Of a stretch of 64,000 nt of DNA, positions 34,652 to 43,619 are shown in pieces. Under the pieces are notes generated by a model. That model was not told the DNA's origin and ran no database searches. It saw only the letters and a program-made list of their open reading frames with translations. Each line of letters starts with the position of its first letter. The first letter of the stretch is position 1. Origin of the DNA: JAPHSX01 sp039714395 (GTDB lineage Bacteria; Pseudomonadota; Gammaproteobacteria; Thiohalomonadales; Thiohalomonadaceae). Made by a program: the position numbers and the translations under genes. Location of the stretch: the NCBI GenBank assembly GCA_039714395.1, contig JBDLJH010000005.1, positions 1-64,000 of the forward strand. The letters run 5' to 3'.

Positions 34652-36016
34652 ATGAACCTCGAAGTCGTGATCCTCGCTGCCGGTAAAGGTACCCGTATGC
34701 GATCCAGCCTGCCCAAGGTGCTGCATCGACTCGCCGATAAACCCTTGCTGCAACACGTTATCGATTGCGCTCGCGCTCTGCAGCCGCATGCGATACACGT
34801 CGTTTATGGTCATGGTGGTGAGGCGGTAAAGAAGAGCATCAACGACAGCAGCCTGCTGTGGTCAGAGCAGACCGAACAGCTCGGTACCGGCCACGCGGTA
34901 GAGCAGGCGATGGGGCAGCTGCAGGATGATTCCATGGTGCTGGTGCTTTATGGTGATGTCCCTCTGGTTACCGAGCAGACCTTGCGTGCGCTAATGGGGC
35001 AGGTAAATGATGGTATTGGCTTGCTCACCATGAGTCTTGATGATCCCAATGGCTATGGCCGCATCGTGCGCGATGATAAAGGGCAGGTGCAGCGCATCGT
35101 TGAGCAGAAGGATGCCAATGATGATGAGAGGCAGATCAACGAGGTCAATACCGGCATTCTTGCGGTCCATGGCAATCACCTTCACGACTGGCTGAAGCGG
35201 TTGGAGAATGGCAATGCCCAGGGCGAATATTACCTGACCGATATTATTGCCATGGCAGTCAATGATGGCCTGATGGTCAATGTCCTCTGTACCGATGATG
35301 AAGATGAGGTGGCCGGTGTTAACGATCGGGTACAGCTGGCCCACCTGGAGCGGGTCTATCAGCAGCGTCAGGCGCAGAGGCTGATGCGTGCCGGTGTTAC
35401 CCTGCTGGACCCGGCCCGTTTTGATCTGCGTGGCAGCATCGAGACCGGTGAAGATGTGATCATCGATACCAATGTGATTATCAGTGGCACGGTCAAACTG
35501 GGCAGTGGTGTGACCATCGGCAGTGGCTGTGTGCTGAAGAATGTCACCATCGGTGATGGTGTCGAGATCGCCCCGATGTCGGTACTCGAAGAGGCGGTGA
35601 TCGGCGCTGACTGTCATATCGGTCCCTTCGCCCGTCTTCGCCCCGGTACCGAGCTGGCTGCCAGCGCTCGCATCGGTAACTTCGTTGAGGTAAAGAACAG
35701 CGCTATTGGCGAGGGCTCCAAGGTTAACCATCTCAGCTACATCGGTGATACGAGTATGGGTACCAATGTGAACATCGGTGCCGGTACCATCACCTGTAAC
35801 TATGACGGTGCCAACAAGCACCGCACGGTGATTGGAGACAATGCCTTTATCGGTTCCGACTCACAGCTAGTCGCTCCGGTAAAGATTGGTGAGGGGGCAA
35901 CCATTGCAGCCGGTGCGACCATTACCAAGGATGTGGCCGAGGAAGAGTTGAGCATCAGTCGAGCACCACAAAAGGGCATCCGGGGCTGGAAGCGACCAAA
36001 GAAAAAGGGAAAGTAG
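34652..36016 (+). CDS. glmU: Bifunctional GlmU: GlcNAc-1-P uridylyltransferase / GlcN-1-P acetyltransferase
   Basis: GlmU makes UDP-GlcNAc for peptidoglycan and LPS. The N-terminal pyrophosphorylase domain starts with LAAGKGTRMRSSLPKVLH and includes YGDVPLV. The C-terminal half is a left-handed beta helix of hexapeptides (VIIDTNVIISGTV, IGPFARLRPG, NIGAGTITCNYDGANKH), carrying the acetyltransferase site. The length of 454 residues is standard. It is followed three bases later by glmS. Confidence 0.96.
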   Translation: MNLEVVILAAGKGTRMRSSLPKVLHRLADKPLLQHVIDCARALQPHAIHVVYGHGGEAVKKSINDSSLLWSEQTEQLGTGHAVEQAMGQLQDDSMVLVLYGDVPLVTEQTLRALMGQVNDGIGLLTMSLDDPNGYGRIVRDDKGQVQRIVEQKDANDDERQINEVNTGILAVHGNHLHDWLKRLENGNAQGEYYLTDIIAMAVNDGLMVNVLCTDDEDEVAGVNDRVQLAHLERVYQQRQAQRLMRAGVTLLDPARFDLRGSIETGEDVIIDTNVIISGTVKLGSGVTIGSGCVLKNVTIGDGVEIAPMSVLEEAVIGADCHIGPFARLRPGTELAASARIGNFVEVKNSAIGEGSKVNHLSYIGDTSMGTNVNIGAGTITCNYDGANKHRTVIGDNAFIGSDSQLVAPVKIGEGATIAAGATITKDVAEEELSISRAPQKGIRGWKRPKKKGK

Positions 36017-36019
36017 TTT

Positions 36020-37852
36020 ATGTGTGGAATTGTCGGTGCTGTAGCTGAACGTGATGTGGTGGGTATCCTCCTCGAGGGGCTGCGCCGACAGGAGTACCGT
36101 GGTTATGATTCTTCAGGGATCGCGGTGATTAATGAAGAAGGCTGCATTGATCGTGAGCGGATGCTCGGCAAGGTGCAGATGCTGGCCGATGCGCTGGAAC
36201 AACGTCCGATACAGGGACATCTCGGCATTGCCCATACCCGTTGGGCCACTCACGGTCAGCCGTCGCAAAATAATGCTCATCCGCACATCTGCAAAAAGGG
36301 TGTTGCGGTCGTTCACAACGGTATTATCGAAAATCACGAGACACTGCGTCAGCAGCAGATTGAGCAGGGTTATGCGTTCACCTCAGAGACCGACACCGAG
36401 GTGGTGGTACATCAAATCTATAACCACCAGGCTGAGGGTAAAGACCTGCTGCAGGCTACACGCGATGCCATCACAGAACTGGAGGGTGCCTACGCCCTTG
36501 GTGTCGTTAGCAATAATGAGTCGGGGCGACTCCTCGCTGCACGGCGCGGTAGCCCGCTGGTTATTGGTGTAGGCATTGGTGAGTACTTTATTGCCTCCGA
36601 TGTTGCTGCACTACTGCCAGTGACCCGTAATTTCATCTTCCTTGAAGATGGCGATGTGGCCGATATTACACGAGATAGCCTGACTATCTACGATGTCGAT
36701 GGCAGACAGGTTGAACGTGAGGTTAGTGAATCGGCAATCACCGCCGATGCTACCGAGCGCGGTAACTATCGCCACTACATGCTTAAAGAGATCCACGAGC
36801 AGCCACAGGCGGTTGCCGAGACTCTGGAAGGACGTGTTGCCGGTGGCAAGGTGCTTGAGGCCAGTTTTGGTCCGGATGCCACGGCGATGTTCGACAAGAT
36901 TAAGTCGGTGCAGCTGATAGCCTGCGGTACCAGCTTTCATGCCGCGATGGTGGCACGCAACTGGTTCGAGGGTGTGGCCGGTATTCCTTGTCGTGTCGAA
37001 GTGGCGAGTGAGTTCCGTTATCGCCATCCGGTACCCAATCCCGATGCCCTGGTAGTGGTGCTCTCCCAGTCCGGTGAGACCGCAGATACCCTGGCTGCAC
37101 TACGTGCTACCAGGGAGTGGGGCTTTGGCCCCTCACTGGCCATTTGTAACGTCCCCGAGAGTTCACTCTCTCGTGAGGCGGATCTGACCCTGATGACCCG
37201 CGCTGGCCCTGAGATTGGCGTCGCCTCTACCAAGGCCTTCACCACCCAGCTGGTGGCGTTGCTGCTGCTGGTAACTGCCATCGGTCGTCGCCATCGCATT
37301 AGTGCCGAACGTGAGGCCGTCATTGTTGAGCAGCTTTTAGCTCTGCCAAGACATATCGAAGAAGTGCTTAAACTCGATGAGCCGATCAAAGAGCTGGCCG
37401 AACATTTCGCTGATAAACACCACGCCCTGTTCCTCGGTCGTGGTGTGCAGTATCCGATTGCGATGGAAGGAGCACTCAAGCTCAAGGAGATATCTTATAT
37501 CCATGCTGAGGCCTATCCAGCCGGAGAATTAAAGCACGGGCCACTGGCACTGGTTGATGAGGTAATGCCGGTGGTAGCCGTTGCCCCTAATGATGATCTT
37601 TTAGAAAAACTTAAATCCAATCTGGAAGAGGTACGGGCGAGGGGTGGTGAGCTATATGTCTTTGCCGATCACGATACGGGTATGAATAGTAGTGAGCGGG
37701 TGCATGTAATGACGATTCCGCCTGGAGGCGGGCATGTGTCACCGATCATCTTTACTATTCCATTGCAGCTTCTTTCCTATCACGTTGCGGTGTTGAAGGG
37801 GACGGATGTGGATCAGCCGCGGAATCTCGCCAAATCGGTAACGGTGGAGTAG
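36020..37852 (+). CDS. glmS: Glutamine-fructose-6-phosphate aminotransferase
   Basis: GlmS forms glucosamine-6-phosphate from glutamine and fructose-6-phosphate. The catalytic Cys2 is in MCGIVGAV, the glutaminase domain includes HTRWATHG, and two SIS isomerase domains follow (CGTSFHAA, SQSGETADTLAAL, STKAFTTQ), ending in the conserved LAKSVTVE. The 610 residues fit. It follows glmU within one operon. A REP-like palindrome begins at the stop codon. No glmS ribozyme is expected or seen. Confidence 0.97.
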   Translation: MCGIVGAVAERDVVGILLEGLRRQEYRGYDSSGIAVINEEGCIDRERMLGKVQMLADALEQRPIQGHLGIAHTRWATHGQPSQNNAHPHICKKGVAVVHNGIIENHETLRQQQIEQGYAFTSETDTEVVVHQIYNHQAEGKDLLQATRDAITELEGAYALGVVSNNESGRLLAARRGSPLVIGVGIGEYFIASDVAALLPVTRNFIFLEDGDVADITRDSLTIYDVDGRQVEREVSESAITADATERGNYRHYMLKEIHEQPQAVAETLEGRVAGGKVLEASFGPDATAMFDKIKSVQLIACGTSFHAAMVARNWFEGVAGIPCRVEVASEFRYRHPVPNPDALVVVLSQSGETADTLAALRATREWGFGPSLAICNVPESSLSREADLTLMTRAGPEIGVASTKAFTTQLVALLLLVTAIGRRHRISAEREAVIVEQLLALPRHIEEVLKLDEPIKELAEHFADKHHALFLGRGVQYPIAMEGALKLKEISYIHAEAYPAGELKHGPLALVDEVMPVVAVAPNDDLLEKLKSNLEEVRARGGELYVFADHDTGMNSSERVHVMTIPPGGGHVSPIIFTIPLQLLSYHVAVLKGTDVDQPRNLAKSVTVE

Positions 37853-37873
37853 GTGCGGCTCTGCCGCGAATGG
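37849..37873 (+). repeat. REP-like palindrome at the glmS stop codon
   Basis: The sequence GTAGGTGCGGCTCTGCCGCG begins in the glmS stop codon region and forms a GCGGC/GCCGC hairpin. It belongs to the same family as elements at 9083, 51600 and 56994. Bases 37874-38215 that follow hold no gene I can support; they contain other GC-rich palindromic fragments (GGCGGGC ... GCCCGGC). Confidence 0.8.
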
Positions 37874-38215
37874 TGTTTGTAGGCGGGCAACTAAGCCCGG
37901 CGGAGGCTTACTTAAAAGGAATGTCATTGCGACGCCTGCATGGCAGAAATGCTCCAGACAATCCTTCTGCATTGTCCACGTCCTTGTGGGTCGACGTCGG
38001 TGGTAGACAATGTCGGGAACATGTTGTCGAGTGACAGCGAAGCAATATCAATGGTTTATAATAAAACGGCTTGCCACATAGATTTCCGAATCTTAAGGTG
38101 CAGACTTATATCCTGTTTCTTATCATCCAATAGTAGCAGTTAGAGTGTGATAAATACGAACCTGGAATCTAGGCTATAAATTCATTTGACTCGGTTATCT
38201 GAGCAGATTTGATGT

Positions 38216-38250
38216 CGACTCACGACTCACGACTCACGACTCACGACTCA
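38216..38250. repeat. Tandem heptanucleotide repeat (CGACTCA)5
   Basis: Five perfect copies of CGACTCA end in the stop codon of the following minus-strand lipoprotein gene. The unit differs from the 7876 array (CGACTTG) only in its last two bases, and the arrangement relative to a minus-strand stop codon is the same. Confidence 0.95.
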
Positions 38251-38562
38251 CATGGGTTGGCGCTTGATTGCTTCACGACACTCGTCAAGACTTTCGGTTG
38301 TAGCCCAATGACTCCACTCCTGGTCACTGGCATTGTCTTTGTTTAATGAAACGTATGCTGTTTGTTCACGCCCATCATGGTTCCGGATATTTACTTCGTA
38401 ACAGGCATTCTTATCATCAAACCTGGTGAACTCCACAAACTGCACTGCATTAGTGTTTTTAAGAGAAACAAGAATTAGTTTCTTCGCGTAACTTTCGTCA
38501 CTACTACATCCAGTTACTATCATTAAACTAAAGATCATAAACATCCAATGACGGAATCTCAT
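38248..38562 (-). CDS. Small lipoprotein of unknown function
   Basis: ATG 38562 follows GGAGAAAAG and gives 104 residues. It has a lipoprotein signal: MRFRHWMFMIFSLMIVTGCSS, with lipobox VTGC. The mature part is about 80 residues, with CYEVNIRNHDGREQTAYVSL and a second cysteine pair spaced along it. I do not recognise a family. The stop codon lies within the heptanucleotide array, so slippage there could alter the C-terminus only if it moved upstream. The gene stands alone. Confidence 0.65.
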   Translation of the reverse strand: MRFRHWMFMIFSLMIVTGCSSDESYAKKLILVSLKNTNAVQFVEFTRFDDKNACYEVNIRNHDGREQTAYVSLNKDNASDQEWSHWATTESLDECREAIKRQPM

Positions 38563-38844
38563 TTGTCTTTTCTCCATTTCACGTAACGCAATGAGGTTTA
38601 AATCGCATAATAGCAAACTATCAATAGTACTACGATGGCATGTCAGGTCTTGCATTTTTCCTGTCCTTGGAAAGAGCGGTCAAAGAACAATAAATGCTAA
38701 TATTACTTGAAACTGCAATCAGCTCCGGTTTAACGGCGATGGCTAACTAAAACCTGAAGGATTGCATAAGCCCTTGTAATCATACACTCTAGAGGTCTAA
38801 ACACGACCTCTCTATACACCTGGTACGTTGGAGCACTCCCCTTT

Positions 38845-39693
38845 ATGAGCCATATAAAACGGATCAAATTACTACTTTTAGCGTTATTCCTCTCTATTGG
38901 AGCAACAGCCTCATTTGCAGAAGATGATCTGGAAGTAACCATTAACCAGCCTCCCATATCGATTGAGCAGTGGTATAAACCGGCCAATAAACGTCAGGTC
39001 TGGTTGCATACCATGTTTCGTCTACGCAGAGAGATGCAGGCGATAAGTGAGTACTCGGCATATGAGGATAGAGAGCGCCTCGTGCGCTGGACAGAGAAAT
39101 TCAGGGACGATTACAGAAGCATTGGCAAGATGGTGCCGGAGTGGGCCGATGAGCTTGAACTGGGGCTGTCTGATAACTTGCTGGTTGCCGCAAATAAGGG
39201 CGATTACCAGGAGGTGGCCTCGATACAGCAGAAGATAGGAAGATCCTGTATGGGTTGTCATAAGGAGTTTCGTGCGGTGACAGCAGCGCTGTACAGGGGA
39301 GCCAACTTTAGCGACGTGGTGGTTGAAAATGGTGAGACCATGGAAGAGCAGAAATATAAGGATGCGATGACGGGCTTGAGTACGGCAATGAATCGCATAA
39401 AAATTGCCATTGAAGATGACCGTTTTGAAGCCGCGTCATCGGCTTATACGTTAATGGAACATCGGCTGGGTGACCTTTCTGAGAGCTGTAGTGCATGCCA
39501 TAAAACAGATAGGCAACGAGACTACCTGCTGGGTAAAAAGAATATGAATGATGTTAAGAAACTCGGTGAATTGATTGAAGCGAAAGAGGTAAAGCAGAGT
39601 CAGCGCGCACTAGGTGGTGTGGCCGTTCAGATCTGTGCAACCTGCCATTCAATTCATCGTACCCTCTCAGATCTGCGTGGATTTATCGATTGA
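38845..39693 (+). CDS. Exported triheme c-type cytochrome
   Basis: A protein of 282 residues with a signal peptide (MSHIKRIKLLLLALFLSIGA, cleavage after SFA) and three CXXCH motifs: CMGCH (135-139), CSACH (215-219) and CATCH (264-268). Each is preceded by long amphipathic helices, recalling cytochrome c'-like bundles with the haem at the end of a helix, here as tandem domains. It is a periplasmic electron carrier. Partners are unknown; the next gene is a broken NifX-like gene, then rubrerythrin. GGAG precedes the ATG. Confidence 0.82.
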   Translation: MSHIKRIKLLLLALFLSIGATASFAEDDLEVTINQPPISIEQWYKPANKRQVWLHTMFRLRREMQAISEYSAYEDRERLVRWTEKFRDDYRSIGKMVPEWADELELGLSDNLLVAANKGDYQEVASIQQKIGRSCMGCHKEFRAVTAALYRGANFSDVVVENGETMEEQKYKDAMTGLSTAMNRIKIAIEDDRFEAASSAYTLMEHRLGDLSESCSACHKTDRQRDYLLGKKNMNDVKKLGELIEAKEVKQSQRALGGVAVQICATCHSIHRTLSDLRGFID

Positions 39694-39823
39694 TATGTGA
39701 CGGCAGGAATTGGGGTGGGCATTATACAGTTGCTATTCAATACTAAAAGTATCAATTTCCCCGGATTGATTATGAGGGGTTTGATAGTTTACTGCATGAC
39801 TATCAAGAATAGGAAGGTATAGT

Positions 39824-40090
39824 ATGAAAATAGCTGTTACAAGTCAGAATAGGAGGACCAATACGGAACATACAGGCCGATGCCGAAAGTTTTTGGTGTT
39901 CAGTATCGAAGATAGCAAAATAATCGATAAAGAGCTTCTTGAACTTCCTAAAAAATAAGCGTTTCATGAGAGTTTCCCGCATGATTCTCGCCCGCTAGAT
40001 GACATTGATGTGCTAATAACTGGTGGCATGGGTCATGGCCTTATCATGCGTCTTGATGAATCTCACTGCCCGCAACGTTGCATGAGATAA
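39824..40090 (+). pseudogene. Broken FeMo-cofactor-binding (NifX/NifB-C-like) domain gene
   Basis: ATG 39824, with GGAAGG upstream, opens MKIAVTSQNRRTNTEHTGRC ... ELLELPKK and meets TAA at 39956. Reading on in the same frame gives AFHESFPHDSRPLDDIDVLI, then TGGMGHGLIMRL, before another TAA at 40088. Both pieces are consecutive parts of the dinitrogenase iron-molybdenum-cofactor-binding family, whose members normally continue another ~30 residues. The single in-frame stop plus a degraded C-terminus indicate a pseudogene. TAA excludes selenocysteine. No nif genes are nearby; many family members occur outside nitrogen fixation. Confidence 0.78.
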
Positions 40091-40113
40091 ATAGTGAACA
40101 TTGGAGCTGAGTA

Positions 40114-40692
40114 ATGACCAAAAGTATCAAAGGTACACAGACAGAAAAGAACCTGCTTATAGCCTTTGCAGGAGAGTCACAGGCAAGAAATAGATATACC
40201 TATTTTGCTGGTGCAGCAAAAAAAGAGGGTCTGGTGCAGATTGCTGATATATTTGAAGAGACGGCAAACCAGGAAAAAGAACATGCAAAACGGTTCTTTA
40301 AATTTCTTGAAGGTGGTGAGGTTCAAATAACGGAATCATTTCCGGCAGGAAAAATAGCAACAACACTTGAGAATTTGCGAGCGGCCGCGGCAGGAGAGGA
40401 GTACGAGTGGACAGAGATGTATCCTGGTTTCGCAAAGGTGGCCAGGGAAGAGGGCTTTGATCAAGTTGCCGCTGCATTTGAGGCGATCTCGACTGCTGAA
40501 AAACAGCATGGTAAACGCTATAAAAATCTTGCAGATAATCTTGAATCTGGAAAAGTTTTTAAAAGAAATGGTAAGGTTGTCTGGCGTTGCAGAAACTGTG
40601 GCTATCTGCACGAGTCGGAAGAGGCACCAGATCTTTGTCCTGCATGTTTACACCCTCAAGCTCATTTTGAGTTGTTAGGTGAGAATTGGTAA
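40114..40692 (+). CDS. Rubrerythrin
   Basis: A non-haem iron peroxidase of 192 residues that removes H2O2 using reducing equivalents. The ferritin-like four-helix domain has ExxR/ExxH-type ligands (FAGESQARNRYTYFA, ETANQEKEHAKRFF, AISTAEKQHGKRY). The C-terminal rubredoxin domain has two CxxC pairs (WRCRNCGYLH, DLCPACLHPQ). It is common in anaerobic or microaerophilic bacteria. It follows the NifX-like pseudogene, suggesting an older redox operon. Confidence 0.94.
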   Translation: MTKSIKGTQTEKNLLIAFAGESQARNRYTYFAGAAKKEGLVQIADIFEETANQEKEHAKRFFKFLEGGEVQITESFPAGKIATTLENLRAAAAGEEYEWTEMYPGFAKVAREEGFDQVAAAFEAISTAEKQHGKRYKNLADNLESGKVFKRNGKVVWRCRNCGYLHESEEAPDLCPACLHPQAHFELLGENW

Positions 40693-40780
40693 ACCTGCAG
40701 CCTATCCAGTAAAGAAATGTGCATAGTAAGTAAAAACCAATAAGCCATACTTTTTTGACGACTAACGATTTGAGGGTCTT

Positions 40781-41017
40781 ATGAAGAAGCTAAAAAATGA
40801 AGCGGAGTTGGTAAAGAAGGCGATCCTGGATGGTGTTAAATATGGTGAGGATCGGGGTGTGGTTGAGTTTGAAGCGACTGATTCAGCACATGAAAAAATT
40901 GAATACATTTATCGATTGCTGATTCACGACAAGGTGATTCAGCCCCTCCCTGAGGATCAGGTCTCACAGAAATCCATGAGGCATAAACTGGCTATCTGGG
41001 CGTCAAAAAATAAGTAG
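40781..41017 (+). CDS. Small conserved protein, possibly DUF5062
   Basis: A 78-residue soluble, helical protein: MKKLKNEAELVKKAILDGV, then TDSAHEKIEYIYRLLIHDKV and IQPLPEDQ, ending in MRHKLAIWASKNK. The pattern recalls the DUF5062 family of Vibrio and relatives, from memory. No function is known. It is preceded by a purine-rich GAGGG site. Confidence 0.7.
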   Translation: MKKLKNEAELVKKAILDGVKYGEDRGVVEFEATDSAHEKIEYIYRLLIHDKVIQPLPEDQVSQKSMRHKLAIWASKNK

Positions 41018-41055
41018 AAGTAAATAGCTTGGTCCTCTTTTTATTACGACTCATT

Positions 41056-41613
41056 TTATTTTCTGCCAACAAACAATGCCTCATCACTCTCGTGATAAGA
41101 GATGACTTTTAGTTCCTCGAAAAGTCTCTGTAGTTCTCCTTCTCCCAACAGAAAGTGAGGATTATTCGGTCCGTCACTTCCCTGTTTTTTTTGTGTATAT
41201 GTCTGATAAAAGAGTAAGCCCCCTGGTTTGAGTGCCGCGCTGATGGCGGGACAGAGTTCACGCTCTAAAAATCGGCTGACAATGATGAGGTCGAAGTTGC
41301 CGGGTTCTGGTGGTCGGGCGATGCAGTCACGGATTTGACTGTGAATGGTTAGGCCTTGTTGCTGTGCGCTGGTATTTAACCGCTCTATTGCCGCAGGAGA
41401 GATGTCCCAGGCGTAAACCTCCAGCCCTTTGCTTGCCAGAAATAGCGCGCTGCCGCCAAGTCCGGTGGCAAGGTCGAGTGCCTTTCCATTATCCGGTATC
41501 AGCTCTGAATTTTGTTGCAGGATTTCAGCTGGGCCGTCGGTGGTGGCGTGGGTGCTGCGGTAGCGTGCGTCCCACTTGTTGCGAATATGATCGTTGTCTG
41601 TCTGATGGCTCAT
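41056..41613 (-). CDS. Class I SAM-dependent methyltransferase (TehB-like)
   Basis: A protein of 185 residues starting MSHQTDNDHIRNKWDARYR, typical of the TehB/thiopurine-methyltransferase-like group. The SAM motif is ALDLATGLGGSALFLASKG, the acidic loop is VYAWDISPAAIERL, and FDLIIVSRFLERELCPAI follows. The substrate is unknown; related proteins methylate tellurite or small thiols. It lies four bases downstream of the TRAP permease gene and may be cotranscribed. Confidence 0.82.
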   Translation of the reverse strand: MSHQTDNDHIRNKWDARYRSTHATTDGPAEILQQNSELIPDNGKALDLATGLGGSALFLASKGLEVYAWDISPAAIERLNTSAQQQGLTIHSQIRDCIARPPEPGNFDLIIVSRFLERELCPAISAALKPGGLLFYQTYTQKKQGSDGPNNPHFLLGEGELQRLFEELKVISYHESDEALFVGRK

Positions 41614-41617
41614 CGGC

Positions 41618-43006
41618 TTACATGCGGTTTAATAATTGTGGCAACCATGTTGCCAGTGGTGGCCACATGGCCAGTGCACCAAGGGCGAATAACTGGATAA
41701 CGATAAACGGGGCCACCCCTTTATAGATATCGAGTGTGGTGACCTCGGCAGGGGCGACGCCACGCAGGTAGAACAGGGCGAAGCCGAAGGGCGGGGTGAG
41801 GAAGGAGGTTTGCAGGTTGATGGCGATCATTATGCCTAGCCATACCGGGTCAAGTCCCATAGTGAGGAGGATGGGGGCGACAATGGGAACGACAACGAAG
41901 GTGATCTCGATAAAGTCGAGGATGAAGCCAAGCAGGAACATCACCAGCATCACTACTAGCATTGCACCGAACACACCGCCTGGAAGGCCGGTAAGCAGCT
42001 CCCTGATCATGTCGTCGCCGCCATAACCGCGGAACACCAGTGAGAACAGCGAGGCGCCGATAAAAATGAGGAACACCATGGAGGTGATGCGGGTAGTCGA
42101 TTGCATCACCTCCTGTAGCATGGTCAGGTTGAAGGCTCGCTGCGTGATGGCCAGCAGGATGGCACCCATGGCACCGACTGAGGCGGCCTCGGTGGGGGTG
42201 GCGGCTCCGGCCAGGATGGAGCCGAGTACGGCGAAGATAAGCAGCAGTGGTGGTACCAGTACCTTGATGGCGCGTAGCAGCAGCTGTGCATTGTAGTCAC
42301 CACGCTCTTCAGCGGGGAGTGCCGGGCTGCTCTCCGGTTTTAGCCAGGCCATGAGGATGAGGTAGAGCATATATAAGGTAACCAGCATGAGTCCCGGTAT
42401 TAGCGCTCCGGCGAACAGGTCACCCACCGAGATGGTTTCTGGAGACCAGTTCCCCATGTCGAGCTGTGCCTGCTGGTAGGCGGAGGAGAGCACGTCGCCA
42501 AGCAGGATGAGGATGATAGAGGGGGGAATGATCTGCCCCAGGGTACCGGAGGCGCAGATAGTGCCGGTGGCAAGCTGCGGGCTATAGCCGCGCTTGAGCA
42601 TGGTGGGTAGCGAGAGCAGTCCCATGGTTACCACGGTGGCCCCGACGATGCCGGTGCTGGCGGCCAGTAGCATACCTACCAGGGTGACTGAGATCGCCAG
42701 TCCACCGCGTAGCGGGCCGAATAGTGCGGCCATGGTATCGAGTAGTTGTTCGGCGACCTTTGAGCGTTCCAGCATGACCCCCATGAAGATGAACAGTGGC
42801 ACGGCGATCAGGTTCTCGTTGGTCATAATGCCGTAGAGGCGATTGGGGAGTGCCTCAAGAAAACTGGGATCGAACAGTCCAACAGCATCGCCAATAAAGG
42901 CGAAGGCAAGGGCGGTACCGGCCAGTGAGAAGGCAACCGGGAATCCGGCCAGTAGCACCAGGCAGACCGCAAGGAACAGCAGAATAGCCATCACCTCAGG
43001 TGTCAT
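41618..43006 (-). CDS. TRAP transporter large permease (DctM-like)
   Basis: From ATG 43006 (MTPEVMAILLFLAVC) the protein has 462 residues; a longer frame to 43057 lies inside the small-permease gene and is not needed. It has about twelve hydrophobic helices with the DctM block NENLIAVPLFIFMGVMLERS and LQTSFLTPPFGFALFYLRG. With DctQ it imports organic acids by Na+ gradient. The upstream dctQ overlaps by 11 bp. No solute-binding DctP gene is present in the window. Confidence 0.92.
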   Translation of the reverse strand: MTPEVMAILLFLAVCLVLLAGFPVAFSLAGTALAFAFIGDAVGLFDPSFLEALPNRLYGIMTNENLIAVPLFIFMGVMLERSKVAEQLLDTMAALFGPLRGGLAISVTLVGMLLAASTGIVGATVVTMGLLSLPTMLKRGYSPQLATGTICASGTLGQIIPPSIILILLGDVLSSAYQQAQLDMGNWSPETISVGDLFAGALIPGLMLVTLYMLYLILMAWLKPESSPALPAEERGDYNAQLLLRAIKVLVPPLLLIFAVLGSILAGAATPTEAASVGAMGAILLAITQRAFNLTMLQEVMQSTTRITSMVFLIFIGASLFSLVFRGYGGDDMIRELLTGLPGGVFGAMLVVMLVMFLLGFILDFIEITFVVVPIVAPILLTMGLDPVWLGIMIAINLQTSFLTPPFGFALFYLRGVAPAEVTTLDIYKGVAPFIVIQLFALGALAMWPPLATWLPQLLNRM

Positions 43007-43526
43007 CACGGCCCACCTCTTGCTGTGGTGTACAACCGCGCAGCACGCACAAGGCACGCAAGCCCATTGCTACCCCCTGCAGCAGCAGGAGTAGCGACAT
43101 TAATGGAATAACGCTCTTCAGCAGATAGACACCGGGCAGGCCTCCGGCCTCGCGTGAACCCTCACGTAACGCCCAGGAGGAGGCCACATACTCCCAGCTG
43201 ACCCAGGTGATGAAGAGGGTGACCGGTATTAGTAGTAGGAGCACGCCAAACAGGTCAACCCAGGCACGGCCGCGTTCGCCAAAGCGACGATAGAAGATGT
43301 CGACCCGTACATGGCCCTCGTGGCGCAGGGTGTAGGCGGCCCCCAGCATGAATACCAGGGCGTGCATGGCGGTGATCGACTCCTGCAGGGCGATAGAGCC
43401 CTGGTCAAAGAGATAGCGCAGTATCACCACGGTAAAGGTGACGATGACCATGGCAAGGGTGAGCCAGGCGGTGAGGCGTCCGATCCACTCGTTGAGCTGA
43501 TCAATATATTGGGAGATTTTTTCCAC
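42996..43526 (-). CDS. TRAP transporter small permease (DctQ-like)
   Basis: A 176-residue, four-helix membrane protein. The N-terminal helix IDQLNEWIGRLTAWLTLAMV and ILRYLFDQGSIALQE with HALVFMLGAAYTLRHEGHVR are DctQ signatures; the C-terminal part matches the mannitol/chloroaromatic TRAP subfamily style. It precedes and overlaps the dctM gene. Confidence 0.9.
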   Translation of the reverse strand: MEKISQYIDQLNEWIGRLTAWLTLAMVIVTFTVVILRYLFDQGSIALQESITAMHALVFMLGAAYTLRHEGHVRVDIFYRRFGERGRAWVDLFGVLLLLIPVTLFITWVSWEYVASSWALREGSREAGGLPGVYLLKSVIPLMSLLLLLQGVAMGLRALCVLRGCTPQQEVGRDDT

Positions 43527-43619
43527 GTGTTGGCCGTGATCTTCTATTTAGGTTCGGCGGAGTGGGCACATTGTAAGGAAGGGTGGGGTAGAGCGGCAAG
43601 CTGCTTGCAGGTGTTTTAA

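Noticed and set aside
34991..35821. Long antisense open frame opposite glmU (276 codons)
   Set aside because: It lies fully inside a well-matched gene, has low-complexity composition from the beta-helix codons and no ribosome site. The same applies to long antisense frames at 5239-5979, 15504-16082, 30804-31442 and 31917-32501.
39956..39958. Recoding of the internal stop in the NifX-like gene
   Set aside because: The codon is TAA, which is not used for selenocysteine, and the C-terminus is also degraded, so a pseudogene is simpler.
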